From Brachybacterium sp. EE-P12 (GTDB lineage: Bacteria > Actinomycetota > Actinomycetes > Actinomycetales > Dermabacteraceae), in contig NZ_QXCP01000010.1 in NCBI RefSeq assembly GCF_003711805.1, forward strand, positions 174,077 through 238,076: DNA of 64,000 nt. The letters are read 5' to 3'. Position numbers and translations under genes: made by a program. Positions 42,621 to 50,822 of this stretch are shown one piece after another. The notes below the pieces were generated by a model, which did not search any database, was not told the DNA's origin, and worked only from the letters and a program-made list of their open reading frames with translations. Each line of letters opens with the position of its first letter. Position 1 is the stretch's first letter.

Positions 42621-43819
42621 CCACGCAGAGAAGACACGGACCACGCCGCGCCGCCGCCCTGACCGCGGCCCTCAGCACCCTGATCCTCGCCGCGGCGGTC
42701 GGGATCGTGCTGCTCGGCGGCCCGTCGCAGGAGCCCGCGCCCACCGGCGGCGGACCGTCGGACGGCGGAACCGCAGGCGTCGGCTCCGACGACGGGGGCT
42801 CGGACGACGGCGGCTCGGCGCCCGGCGCGACCGACCCCGACGCTCCCGACGGGCCCGCCCCTGGCGGCGGCCCGGTCCCGGGCAGCGTCGAGCGGACCAC
42901 GCAGTGCCCCGAGGCGACGACCGACGTCGAGGACTCCGGGACGCTGCGCACCGCGCTCGAGAGCGCGCGCCCGGGGGACGTCATCCGACTCGCGCCGGGC
43001 GTCTACGAGGGCGAGTTCACCGCCCGCGCGGCCGGCACGCAGGACGCCCCGATCACGCTGTGCGGCGATCGGGACGCCGTCCTGGACGGCGGGGAGCCCG
43101 ACGGCGGCTACACCCTCCACCTCGACGGCGCCTCGCACTGGCATCTGCTCGGCTTCTCCGTCACCGGCGGGCAGAAGGGCGTGATGCTCGACGGCACCGA
43201 GCACTCGGTGATCGAGGGGCTCGCCGTCTCCGACGTCGGCGACGAGGCGATCCATCTGCGCACCCACAGCTCGCACAACGTCGTCGTGGGCAACCACGTC
43301 TCCGGCACCGGCCTGCGGAAGCCGAAGTTCGGCGAGGGCATCTACGTCGGCTCGGCCGAGAGCAACTGGGAGGACCTCACCGACGGTGCGCCCGACACCT
43401 CCGACGAGAACCTCATCGAGGACAACCGCATCGAGGGTGTCACGGCCGAGGCCGTCGACATCAAGGAGGGCACCACCGGCGGGATCCTCCGGAACAACAC
43501 CTTCGACGGCTCGGCGATCGACGGGGACGACCACGCCGACTCCTGGGTCGACGTGAAGGGGAACGACTGGGTCATCGAGGGGAACACCGGCACGGGGTCC
43601 CCGGCCGACGGGTTCCAGACCCACGAGATCCTCGACGGCTGGGGAACCGGCAACGTCTTCCGCCACAACACGGCCGACATGACCGGCACGGCCGACGACG
43701 GCCGCGGCTTCGCCCTCACCCCGGAGCTCGAGAACGTCGTCGAGTGCAGCAACGAGGTCTCCGGCACCGACCAGGAGCTCGCCACCACCGACTGCGTCCA
43801 GGACGCGGACGCCCCATGA
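42617..43819 (+). CDS. Exported beta-helix protein, polysaccharide lyase/epimerase-like
   Basis: A 400-residue protein with an N-terminal hydrophobic helix (about 11-34), a Gly/Ser/Asp/Pro-rich linker (35-88) and a parallel beta-helix domain (about 100-395) of the PL9/AlgG-like type. It begins with SGTLRTALESARPGDVIRLAPGVYEG, a start common to pectate lyase-like folds. The exported domain has four cysteines, as expected for disulfide-bonded extracellular proteins. It is the third gene of the operon. A role in modifying or cutting the nascent polymer outside the cell is an inference. Confidence 0.75.
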   Translation: MTTQRRHGPRRAAALTAALSTLILAAAVGIVLLGGPSQEPAPTGGGPSDGGTAGVGSDDGGSDDGGSAPGATDPDAPDGPAPGGGPVPGSVERTTQCPEATTDVEDSGTLRTALESARPGDVIRLAPGVYEGEFTARAAGTQDAPITLCGDRDAVLDGGEPDGGYTLHLDGASHWHLLGFSVTGGQKGVMLDGTEHSVIEGLAVSDVGDEAIHLRTHSSHNVVVGNHVSGTGLRKPKFGEGIYVGSAESNWEDLTDGAPDTSDENLIEDNRIEGVTAEAVDIKEGTTGGILRNNTFDGSAIDGDDHADSWVDVKGNDWVIEGNTGTGSPADGFQTHEILDGWGTGNVFRHNTADMTGTADDGRGFALTPELENVVECSNEVSGTDQELATTDCVQDADAP

Positions 43820-43899
43820 CCACCCCGGAGGACATCGTCATGACCACCGACATCCTCAGAACGACCGACACCTGCACCGCACCGACGAAGGAGAACCCT

Positions 43900-45311
43900 G
43901 TGCACTCAGCAGAGACCCCCACCGACCTCCCGCCCCGGATCACCGTGATCGGCACCGGATATCTCGGCGCGACCCATGCGGTCTGCATGGCACAGCTGGG
44001 ATTCGAGGTCTCGGCGTCGACGTGGACGCCGCGAAGATCGAGGCGCTCACCGGCGGCCGTCTGCCCTTCCACGAGCCGGGACTGCCCGAGGCGCTCGAGG
44101 CGGCGACGGCCTCCGGACGGCTCCGCTTCACCACCGACTTCGCCGAGGCGGCGGAGTTCGGCGACGTCCACTTCCTCTGCGTCGGCACCCCGCAGCAGTC
44201 CGGCTCCGAGGCGGCGGACCTGCGGTATCTCGAGGACGCCGCGAGCGCGCTCGCGGCCCGGATCACCCGCCCGGCCCTCATCGTCGGCAAGTCCACCGTC
44301 CCGGTGGGCACCGCCGCGAGGCTGCGCGGACTCGTGCGCGGACTCTCGCCGGCCGGCGAGGAGCTCGACCTCGCCTGGAACCCGGAGTTCCTGCGGGAGG
44401 GCTTCGCCGTCCAGGACACCCTGCACCCGGACCGGCTCGTGCTCGGCGTCGCCTCGACACGGGCCGAGCGGATCCTCCGCCGCGTCTACCGGCCCCTCCT
44501 CGAGCAGGACGTCCCGCTGATCGTCGCCGACCTGCCCACCTCCGAGCTGGTGAAGGTGGCGGCCAACTCGTTCCTGGCCACCAAGATCTCCTACATCAAC
44601 GCGATGGCCGAGGTGTGCGAGAGCGTCGACGCCGACGTCGGCGTCCTCGCCCGCGCCCTCGCGCTCGACGAGCGGATCGGCGGGAAGTTCCTCCGCCCGG
44701 GGCTCGGCTTCGGGGGCGGCTGCCTGCCCAAGGACATCCGCGCCTTCCGGCATCGCGCCCGCGAGATCGGCGCGGGAGCGGCCGTGCGCTTCCTGGAGGA
44801 CGTGGACGAGATCAACGCCCGTCGTCGCACGCGCACCGTCGAGATGGTCAGGGAGCTGGCCGGCGGCTCCCTCCTCGGGGTGCGGGTCGCGGCGCTCGGC
44901 GCCGCCTTCAAGCCGGACTCCGACGACGTGCGGGACTCCCCCGCTCTCGACGTCGCCCGCCGGATGCAGCTCGAGGGCGCCGACGTGCGCGTCTACGACC
45001 CGGAGGCGGCGCAGAACGCCCGGCGCGCACATCCGGAGCTGTGCCTCGTGCCCACCCTCGGCGACGCGGTGCTGGGAGCCGAGGTCACGGTGCTGCTCAC
45101 CGAATGGGACGAGTTCCTCGCCGCGCCTGCCGCGGAGATCGGCGCACTGGTCCGCGAGCGTCGGATCCTCGACGCGCGGCAGGCCCTGGACGAGCGGCGC
45201 TACGCCGAGGCCGGGTGGGAGTACCGCACGCTCGGCCGCCCTGCACGAGCGCCGAGCCTCGACGTCGAGGGGCGGGGCGCGGGGCGGAAGGCGGCCCCGA
45301 TCGAGCTGTGA
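43900..45311 (+). pseudogene. UDP-glucose/GDP-mannose dehydrogenase, frameshifted
   Basis: The N-terminus reads ITVIGTGYLGATHAVCMAQLGFEV in one frame up to about 44010. The rest continues in another frame as LGVDVDAAKIEALTGGRLPF and onward to 45311. GAGGTCTCGGC at 44005-44015 lacks one C that would restore GAG-GTC-CTC-GGC, so a one-base deletion at 44010 explains the shift. The downstream part keeps the catalytic Cys (GFGGGCLPKD) and the substrate-binding EFLREG and FKPDSDDVRDSP. It would oxidise UDP-glucose to UDP-glucuronate for the GT2. The GTG at 43900 has AAGGAG 6 nt upstream. ATGs at 43816 and 43840 are alternatives. A sequencing error is equally possible. Confidence 0.85.
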
Positions 45312-47024
45312 TCAGGCACCGCGGCCGACCTTCTGAACCAGCTCGGCACGGACCTGCGGCAGCAGCGGGTATCCCACTCGGCGGTAGAAGGAGAGCGCCT
45401 CGGAGTAGTACCAGGCGGCGCGGATCGGCTCCGACAGCGCCATCGCGGCGTCGCCGGCCCGCGTCGCCGCGCGGGCGGCGAAGCCCCAGCACCCGCAGCG
45501 GCGGGCGATGCTGAGCGCTTCCCGGGCGTGCAGCCGTGCCGCCTCCGGGCCTCCCCACATCAGCTGGGCCTTGGCCATCGCGGCGTGGGCGAAGGCGGCC
45601 ATCGGCAGGCGCCCGTCCTCATGGGCGGCGTTGATGGCGCGGTGGAACCACTCGAAGCACTCGTCGTGGCCGCCGTCGCGCAGGGAGCTGGCGAGCTCGA
45701 CGAGGATCGGTCCCCGATCCGCGCGCACGCCCGGCCGGGAGGCGAGGTGCAGGGAGCGGCGGGCCGCCGCCGCGGCCGCCTCGGGGTCGCCGCGGCGCCG
45801 ATCCACCTGGCTGCGCACCCGCCACCACATCGCGGCGGCCCCCAGCGCCGGGATCGACGTCGTCGAGTCGGGCGGGCAGGGGACCTCGCGCAGGATCCGG
45901 GCGGCCTGCTCGATCCGTCCGGAGTGGGCGAGCAGCAGGGCGCGCACCAGGCGGAGCCTCAGGTCGGTCCCCGTCGTGCGCTCCTCCAGCTCGAGCGCCT
46001 CGTCGAGATAGTGCTCGGCGCGGGAGAGGTCCCCGGTGATGCCGATGACCGCCGCGAGGTCGCCGAGCGTGGTGGCGACCTCGTCCTCCCGTGCGGCGGC
46101 CCGGTGCACGGCCTCGATCTGGCCGAGCAGCTCGAGGGCCTCGTCGAGCTTCCCCTTCATCGCGAGCGACCGGGCGAGCCGCCTCCTCGCCCGGAGGGCC
46201 TGCTCCCGGGTGCTGGTCCTGGCCAGCTCCCGTCGCAGCACCCCTTCGTCCATGTCGTCGGAGGCGACGGTCCCCGCCCGGTCGCGCGCGTCCCGGTCGG
46301 CGGGCTGCTCGAGCACCATCGCCCGTGCGGCGAGGAGCTCGCGGCCCGGGGCGAGGGCGAGGACTTCGAGCGCCTCGCGGGTCGCCTCGAAGACGGCGAT
46401 GGCCTCGGAACGTCGACCGACCCGGTTCAGCGCGGTCATCCACAGCACCTGGAGGCTCTCCCTGCTCCGGTGCTCGGCGGCGACCGGCGCCAGCACGTCC
46501 AGCGCGGCGTCGTGCTCCCCGCGGTCCAGGAGGTGCGCGAACCGCGTCTCCTGCGCCAGCAGGTACATGTCCTCGAGCCGATACCGCTCGGCCACGACGT
46601 CGGGGTGCTCGACATCGGGGAAGGGCGCTCCCGCCCAGAGCTCGGCGACGTGCTCGAGGCGCTCGAGCAGCTCGGGCTCGGCCCTGCCGCGGACGTGATC
46701 GGCGAGGACGCCGCTGACGGCGCTCTCGAAGCGCCACACGTCGACGGCCTCCGGCGGCACGTCGAGGCGGTAGCCGTCGGGGCCGCTCTCGATGGCGCCG
46801 GTCGCGAGCCGGCCGCGCAGTCGGTGGATGTGCAGATGCAGCCGGGAGTCGGCTGCGGAGGAGGGCTCGTCCGGCCACAGCGCCTCGGTCAGCGTGTCCG
46901 GCGACGTCCACTGCGGGGCGCGGAGCGTCAGCAGCGCGAGCAGGAGGCGCTGCAGGGTGCCGACGACCTGGCGGGCCCCGTGATCGTCGGTGATCTCGAA
47001 CCTTCCGATGACGTTGATCGTCAT
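45312..47024 (-). CDS. SARP/AfsR-type regulator (BTAD plus TPR)
   Basis: A 570-residue regulator. The N-terminal winged-helix domain (INVIGRFEITDDHGARQVVG, then LTEALWPDEPSSAADSRLHLHIHRLRGRL) and the BTAD domain (to about 260, AVDVWRFESAVSG, LAQETRFAHLLDRGEHDAALDVL) are typical of SARP activators. The rest is TPR-like helical repeats. There is no NB-ARC domain. SARPs usually activate secondary-metabolite or antibiotic clusters. Its stop abuts the convergent dehydrogenase stop with no gap. The start is set at 47024, with a -10-like TATAGT 7 nt upstream suggesting a leaderless transcript. ATG 47099 with GGAG is an alternative. Targets are unknown. Confidence 0.83.
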   Translation of the reverse strand: MTINVIGRFEITDDHGARQVVGTLQRLLLALLTLRAPQWTSPDTLTEALWPDEPSSAADSRLHLHIHRLRGRLATGAIESGPDGYRLDVPPEAVDVWRFESAVSGVLADHVRGRAEPELLERLEHVAELWAGAPFPDVEHPDVVAERYRLEDMYLLAQETRFAHLLDRGEHDAALDVLAPVAAEHRSRESLQVLWMTALNRVGRRSEAIAVFEATREALEVLALAPGRELLAARAMVLEQPADRDARDRAGTVASDDMDEGVLRRELARTSTREQALRARRRLARSLAMKGKLDEALELLGQIEAVHRAAAREDEVATTLGDLAAVIGITGDLSRAEHYLDEALELEERTTGTDLRLRLVRALLLAHSGRIEQAARILREVPCPPDSTTSIPALGAAAMWWRVRSQVDRRRGDPEAAAAAARRSLHLASRPGVRADRGPILVELASSLRDGGHDECFEWFHRAINAAHEDGRLPMAAFAHAAMAKAQLMWGGPEAARLHAREALSIARRCGCWGFAARAATRAGDAAMALSEPIRAAWYYSEALSFYRRVGYPLLPQVRAELVQKVGRGA

Positions 47025-47031
47025 TGGCGGG

Positions 47032-47037
47032 ACTATA
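47032..47037 (-). promoter_or_regulatory. -10 element of probable leaderless SARP transcript
   Basis: TATAGT on the minus strand lies 7 nt before ATG 47024, with a weak TTCCTC at 17-nt spacing. No ribosome site precedes this ATG. Confidence 0.45.
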
Positions 47038-47259
47038 TCGACGCCGGTGGGTGCGAGGAAGGCCTCGTCCCGGCGGGCGTGCGTGAGCGGGACTGTCATG
47101 CGGCGGGCTCCGATCCTCTCTGGCTGCAGGCGTCGCCGACGACGTCGGCTCCGACCGCGCGGCAGACTCCCGGCACCGCCTTTCATGTCGCTTTCGTCCC
47201 GTATGACCGACGACGCCACCCCGCCCCCACCAGGCGCTCGCCGGCCCCTCGGCGACCCC

Positions 47260-47289
47260 TTGCCAGTCTCGACGAGGATAGTTTAGAAT
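47260..47289 (+). promoter_or_regulatory. Sigma-A-like promoter of the luciferase-like operon
   Basis: TTGCCA (47260-47265) and TAGAAT (47284-47289) are separated by 18 nt, about 50 nt upstream of the ATG. This is the best -35/-10 match in the window. Confidence 0.65.
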
Positions 47290-47340
47290 TGAACCATCTA
47301 GACGTCGCGCCCATCGCGCCCCATCACCGGAGGACATCCC

Positions 47341-48507
47341 ATGCAGTTCGGAATCTTCACCATCGCCGACATCACGCCCGATCCGACGACTGGGAAGGTG
47401 CCCACCGAGAACGAGCGCCTGAAGAACATGGTCGAGCAGGGCAGGCTCGCCGAGCAGGTGGGTCTGGACGTCTTCGCGATCGGCGAGCACCACAACCCGC
47501 CCTTCGTCACCTCCTCCCCCACCACGACCCTCGCCTACGTCGGTGCGCAGACCGAGCAGATCATCCTCTCCACCGCGACCACGCTGATCACCACCAACGA
47601 CCCGGTGAAGATCGCCGAGGACTACGCGATGCTGCAGCACCTCACCGACGGTCGCGTGGACCTCGTGATGGGCCGCGGCAACACCGGCCCGGTCTACCCC
47701 TGGTTCGGGCAGGACATCCGCAAGGGCATCGAGATCGCGATCGAGAACTACGACCTGGTGCGGCGGCTGTGGACCGAGGACGTCGTGGACTGGGAGGGCC
47801 GGTTCCGCACCCCGCTGCAGCAGTTCACCTCCACCCCGCGTCCGCTCGACGGGGTCGCCCCGTTCGTGTGGCACGGCTCGATCCGCTCCCCGCAGATCGC
47901 CGAGCAGGCCGCCTACTACGGCGACGGGTTCCTGCACAACAACATCTTCTGGCCCCTGAGCCACACCGCACAGATGGTGCAGCTGTACCGCGAGCGCTAC
48001 GAGCACTACGGCCACGGCAAGGCCCACCAGGCCTACGTGGGCCTGGGCGGCCAGGCGTTCATGCGGAAGAGCTCCCAGGACGCATGGAACGAGTTCCGCC
48101 CCTACTTCGACCACGCCCCGGTCTACGGCGGCGGCCCCTCGATGGAGGACTTCACCGCGCAGACCCCGCTGACCGTCGGCTCCCCCGAGCAGGTGATCGA
48201 GCGCTACCTGACCATGGCCGACCACGTGGGCGACTACCAGCGCCAGATGTTCCTCATGGACCATGCCGGTCTGCCGCAGAAGACCGTCCTGGAGCAGATC
48301 GAGCTGCTGGGCACCGAGGTGGTCCCCGTGCTGCGCCGCGAGCTCGAGACGCGCAAGCCCGCCGACGTCCCCGAGGCGCCCACCCACGCGGCCCGGGTCG
48401 CCGCCGCCGAGGCGGAGCACGGCGCCTTCGACGACGCCTACCGCTTCGAGACCGGCGACAACTGGACCGGCCTGCGCGCCGAGGACGCCGAGAGCACCAC
48501 CCGCTGA
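47341..48507 (+). CDS. CE1758-type FMN-dependent luciferase-like monooxygenase
   Basis: A 388-residue bacterial-luciferase-fold (TIM barrel) flavoenzyme. The N-terminal MQFGIFTIADITPDPTTG, FAIGEHHNPPF with its metal/flavin-near His-His, and DLVMGRGNTGPVYPWFG segments are typical of the CE1758 group. It uses reduced FMN and O2 on an unknown substrate. GGAGG lies 7 nt before ATG 47341. The FMN reductase 74 nt downstream would supply FMNH2, and the two occur together in corynebacteria and related genera. It is preceded by a good promoter. Confidence 0.9.
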   Translation: MQFGIFTIADITPDPTTGKVPTENERLKNMVEQGRLAEQVGLDVFAIGEHHNPPFVTSSPTTTLAYVGAQTEQIILSTATTLITTNDPVKIAEDYAMLQHLTDGRVDLVMGRGNTGPVYPWFGQDIRKGIEIAIENYDLVRRLWTEDVVDWEGRFRTPLQQFTSTPRPLDGVAPFVWHGSIRSPQIAEQAAYYGDGFLHNNIFWPLSHTAQMVQLYRERYEHYGHGKAHQAYVGLGGQAFMRKSSQDAWNEFRPYFDHAPVYGGGPSMEDFTAQTPLTVGSPEQVIERYLTMADHVGDYQRQMFLMDHAGLPQKTVLEQIELLGTEVVPVLRRELETRKPADVPEAPTHAARVAAAEAEHGAFDDAYRFETGDNWTGLRAEDAESTTR

Positions 48508-48581
48508 CCGCGCCGCCCGGCCCGGCTCGGCCCGGCCACCGCCGGGACACACCCTCGCCCCGCTCCCTGGAAGGCTCCCCC

Positions 48582-49274
48582 ATGACCGACACCGTTCGCC
48601 TCGTCGCCCTGTCCGCCGGGCTGTCCACCCCCAGCTCGACGCGCATGCTCGCCGACCAGCTCTCCCGCGCCGCCGCCGCCGCGCTCGGCCGTGACGGCGC
48701 CGAGGTCGAGGTCACCACGGTGGAGCTGCGCGAGCATGCCCACGACATCACCGACGCCCTGCTCACCCGCTTCCCCGGCGAGCGGCTGTCCATGGTGATC
48801 GAGTCCGTGCGCGCGGCCGACGCGGTCATCGCCGTGACGCCGGTGTTCAATCTCGGCCCCTCCGGCCTGTTCAAGACCTTCTTCGACGCGATCGACATCG
48901 AGGTCTGGAACGACAAGCCGGTGCTGCTGGGCGCGACCGCGGGCACCGCGCGACACTCCCTCGCGATCGACTACGCGATCCGCCCGCTGTTCGGATACCT
49001 GAAGGCGCAGGTCGTGCCGACCGCCGTCTTCGCGGCGTCGGCCGATCTCGGTGCCGACACCGAGGGCCAGGCCGATGAGCAGCCGCTCGCGGTGCGCGTG
49101 CGCCGGGCCGCCTCGGAGCTCGCCACGATGCTGCGGGCCGGGATCGGCACGACGGCAGCCCCGTCGGAGACCTCCGAGGGGCCGGCCGACGGAGCTCCTG
49201 CAGGGGCGACCTCGACCGTGGACGCGGAGTTCTCCGACTTCGTCCCGATGGGCAAGCTGCTCGGCCGCGGTTGA
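48582..49274 (+). CDS. CE1759-type NADPH-dependent FMN reductase
   Basis: A 230-residue flavodoxin-like protein. The N-terminal LVALSAGLSTPSSTRMLADQLS is the FMN phosphate loop, and VTPVFNLGPSGLFKTFFD is the second FMN contact of NADPH-dependent FMN reductases. It probably regenerates reduced FMN for the luciferase-like monooxygenase upstream. The last 45 residues are Ala/Gly/Ser-rich and probably disordered. ATG at 48582 has GGAAGG upstream. Confidence 0.88.
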   Translation: MTDTVRLVALSAGLSTPSSTRMLADQLSRAAAAALGRDGAEVEVTTVELREHAHDITDALLTRFPGERLSMVIESVRAADAVIAVTPVFNLGPSGLFKTFFDAIDIEVWNDKPVLLGATAGTARHSLAIDYAIRPLFGYLKAQVVPTAVFAASADLGADTEGQADEQPLAVRVRRAASELATMLRAGIGTTAAPSETSEGPADGAPAGATSTVDAEFSDFVPMGKLLGRG

Positions 49275-49379
49275 GCGCACGTCCTCGGCGGCGTCGGTCC
49301 GCGCGAGGGATCGGAGCCCGAGCGGATCAGTGCCCGAAGCGATCAGGTCGGTCCCGGTTCCGGACGATCGGGCCTCTCC

Positions 49380-50822
49380 TCACGCCGGCGCCATCTGCTC
49401 CGCCCACTGCTCGTGCAGGGCGGTGAGCTCGGCGACCACCTCGGGGTGCTGCGCGGAGACGTCGGCCGCGACGGATTCGTCATGCTCCCCGGGGCCGAGG
49501 GGCACCAGGCTGAGCCCGCCGCCGATGTCGGTGTGCTCCACGGCGAGCAGGTGCTCACGGTGGCCGGTGCTCGCGTCGACCCAGCGCAGCTTCCACCGGG
49601 GCGTGCGCACCGCCCACTGGAAGCCGGTGTCGAAGTGCAGCGCCTCGTGACCGCCGCCGTCGGCCGCGCCGGACGCCCCTGCCGGGGTCGATGCCGCGGC
49701 CTCCCACGCCGTGCGCAGATCGCGCCCGTCCAGCACAGCGGCCGGCGAGAGGTCCGCGCCGGCCGCCGCCGCGAAGGTGGGCAGCAGGTCCAGCGAGGAG
49801 ACCAGGGCCTGCGAGCGTGCGCCCGCCGGGACGGTGCCGGGCCAGGAGACGAGGAACGGCACCCTCACCCCGCCCTCGAAGAGGCTGTACTTGGTGCCCG
49901 CGAGCGGTGCATTGTCCCCGTAGTTGCAGGTGGAGCCGCCGTTGTCGGTGAGATAGACGACCAGGGTGCTCTCGCGTCGGCCCGTCGCCTCGAGGTGGTC
50001 GAGCAGCCGCCCGATCTCGCGGTCCATGATCTCGAGCTGCGCGAGGTAGTACTCGCGCCCGTGCTCGAGACGGGGCGAGATCGCTCCGTCGTACCAGTCG
50101 AGATAGTCGGTGCTCGCAGGATCGAAGTCGTCGTGACGGGGCAGCGCGCGGGCGTCGAGCTCGTCCTGCGGCAGCTGCCAGGCGAAGTTGTGCACCGCGT
50201 TGTAGGCGACCATGCAGAAGTACGGGTCCTGCTCCTCGCCGCCCTCCCCCATGAACTCCAGCGCGCGGTCGGTGAACTCGACGGTCAGGTGCTGCTCGCA
50301 CTCGACCTCGCGCCCGTTCTCGCGCAGCGGGTCGACGCCGTGCGCGGGCGCCGCCTCCCCGTACTCCTCGGCGGCCGCGCGGGAGTGGTGCAGGTAGTGC
50401 AGACGGCCCATGCTCAACCCGGCCAGGCCGTAGAGGCTCTCGTCGAAGCCGTGGTTCTCGGGGCAGGCGCGGTCCCCCGGCCGCTCGGGCCCGTAGTGGA
50501 CCTTGCCGAAGTACCCGGTGCGGTATCCGGCCTGCTGCAGCACCTCGGGGATCACGGGCTGATGCGGGGGCGGGAATGCGGAGGTGTCGAACCATCGGGC
50601 GCCCCATCGCTGCTGGTGGGCGCCCGCGATGAGGCCGGCGCGGGAGGGTGAGCAGATCGGTGCGGTGACGTAGCCCTGGTCGAAGACCGTGCCCTCGCGT
50701 GCCAGGCGGTCCAGGTGCGGTGTGCGCGCATCCGTGCTGCCTCGCGCCGAACGGTCGGCATATCCGTGATCGTCCGAGACGATCAGCAGGATGTCGGGTC
50801 TGTCAGGCGCGTCGCTGCGCAT
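49380..50822 (-). CDS. Sulfatase, formylglycine-dependent (downstream copy)
   Basis: A 480-residue type I sulfatase. The first metal site is DILLIVSDDHGY (Asp17/Asp18). The Cys57 of CSPSR (57-61) is the residue oxidised to formylglycine. YLTDNGGS and GTKYSLFEGGVRVPFLVSWPG supply further metal and sulfate ligands. It hydrolyses sulfate esters, probably on a carbohydrate. There is no signal peptide, so it should act in the cytosol. The ATG at 50822 overlaps the upstream sulfatase end by 20 bp, so the two are one operon. No formylglycine-generating enzyme gene is in the window. Confidence 0.9.
   Translation of the reverse strand: MRSDAPDRPDILLIVSDDHGYADRSARGSTDARTPHLDRLAREGTVFDQGYVTAPICSPSRAGLIAGAHQQRWGARWFDTSAFPPPHQPVIPEVLQQAGYRTGYFGKVHYGPERPGDRACPENHGFDESLYGLAGLSMGRLHYLHHSRAAAEEYGEAAPAHGVDPLRENGREVECEQHLTVEFTDRALEFMGEGGEEQDPYFCMVAYNAVHNFAWQLPQDELDARALPRHDDFDPASTDYLDWYDGAISPRLEHGREYYLAQLEIMDREIGRLLDHLEATGRRESTLVVYLTDNGGSTCNYGDNAPLAGTKYSLFEGGVRVPFLVSWPGTVPAGARSQALVSSLDLLPTFAAAAGADLSPAAVLDGRDLRTAWEAAASTPAGASGAADGGGHEALHFDTGFQWAVRTPRWKLRWVDASTGHREHLLAVEHTDIGGGLSLVPLGPGEHDESVAADVSAQHPEVVAELTALHEQWAEQMAPA

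Larger units (their letters stand above)
47025..47340. promoter_or_regulatory. Divergent promoter region, SARP regulator / luciferase-like gene
   Basis: A 316-nt region with two visible promoters: TATAGT on the minus strand (47032-47037) for the SARP gene, and TTGCCA/TAGAAT (47260-47289) for the luciferase-like gene. The AT-rich segment at 47282-47310 also holds short inverted TAGA/TCTA elements that could bind a MarR- or TetR-like regulator. Confidence 0.5.

Noticed and set aside
44005..44016. Programmed ribosomal frameshift in the dehydrogenase gene
   Set aside because: No slippery heptamer or downstream structure of the usual kind, and a single missing C restores the conserved sequence exactly.
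45528..48581. Plus-strand frame running 1000 codons into the FMN reductase gene
   Set aside because: It is antisense to the SARP gene and out of frame with the luciferase-like gene. Only the portion from 48582 has a ribosome site and a known domain.
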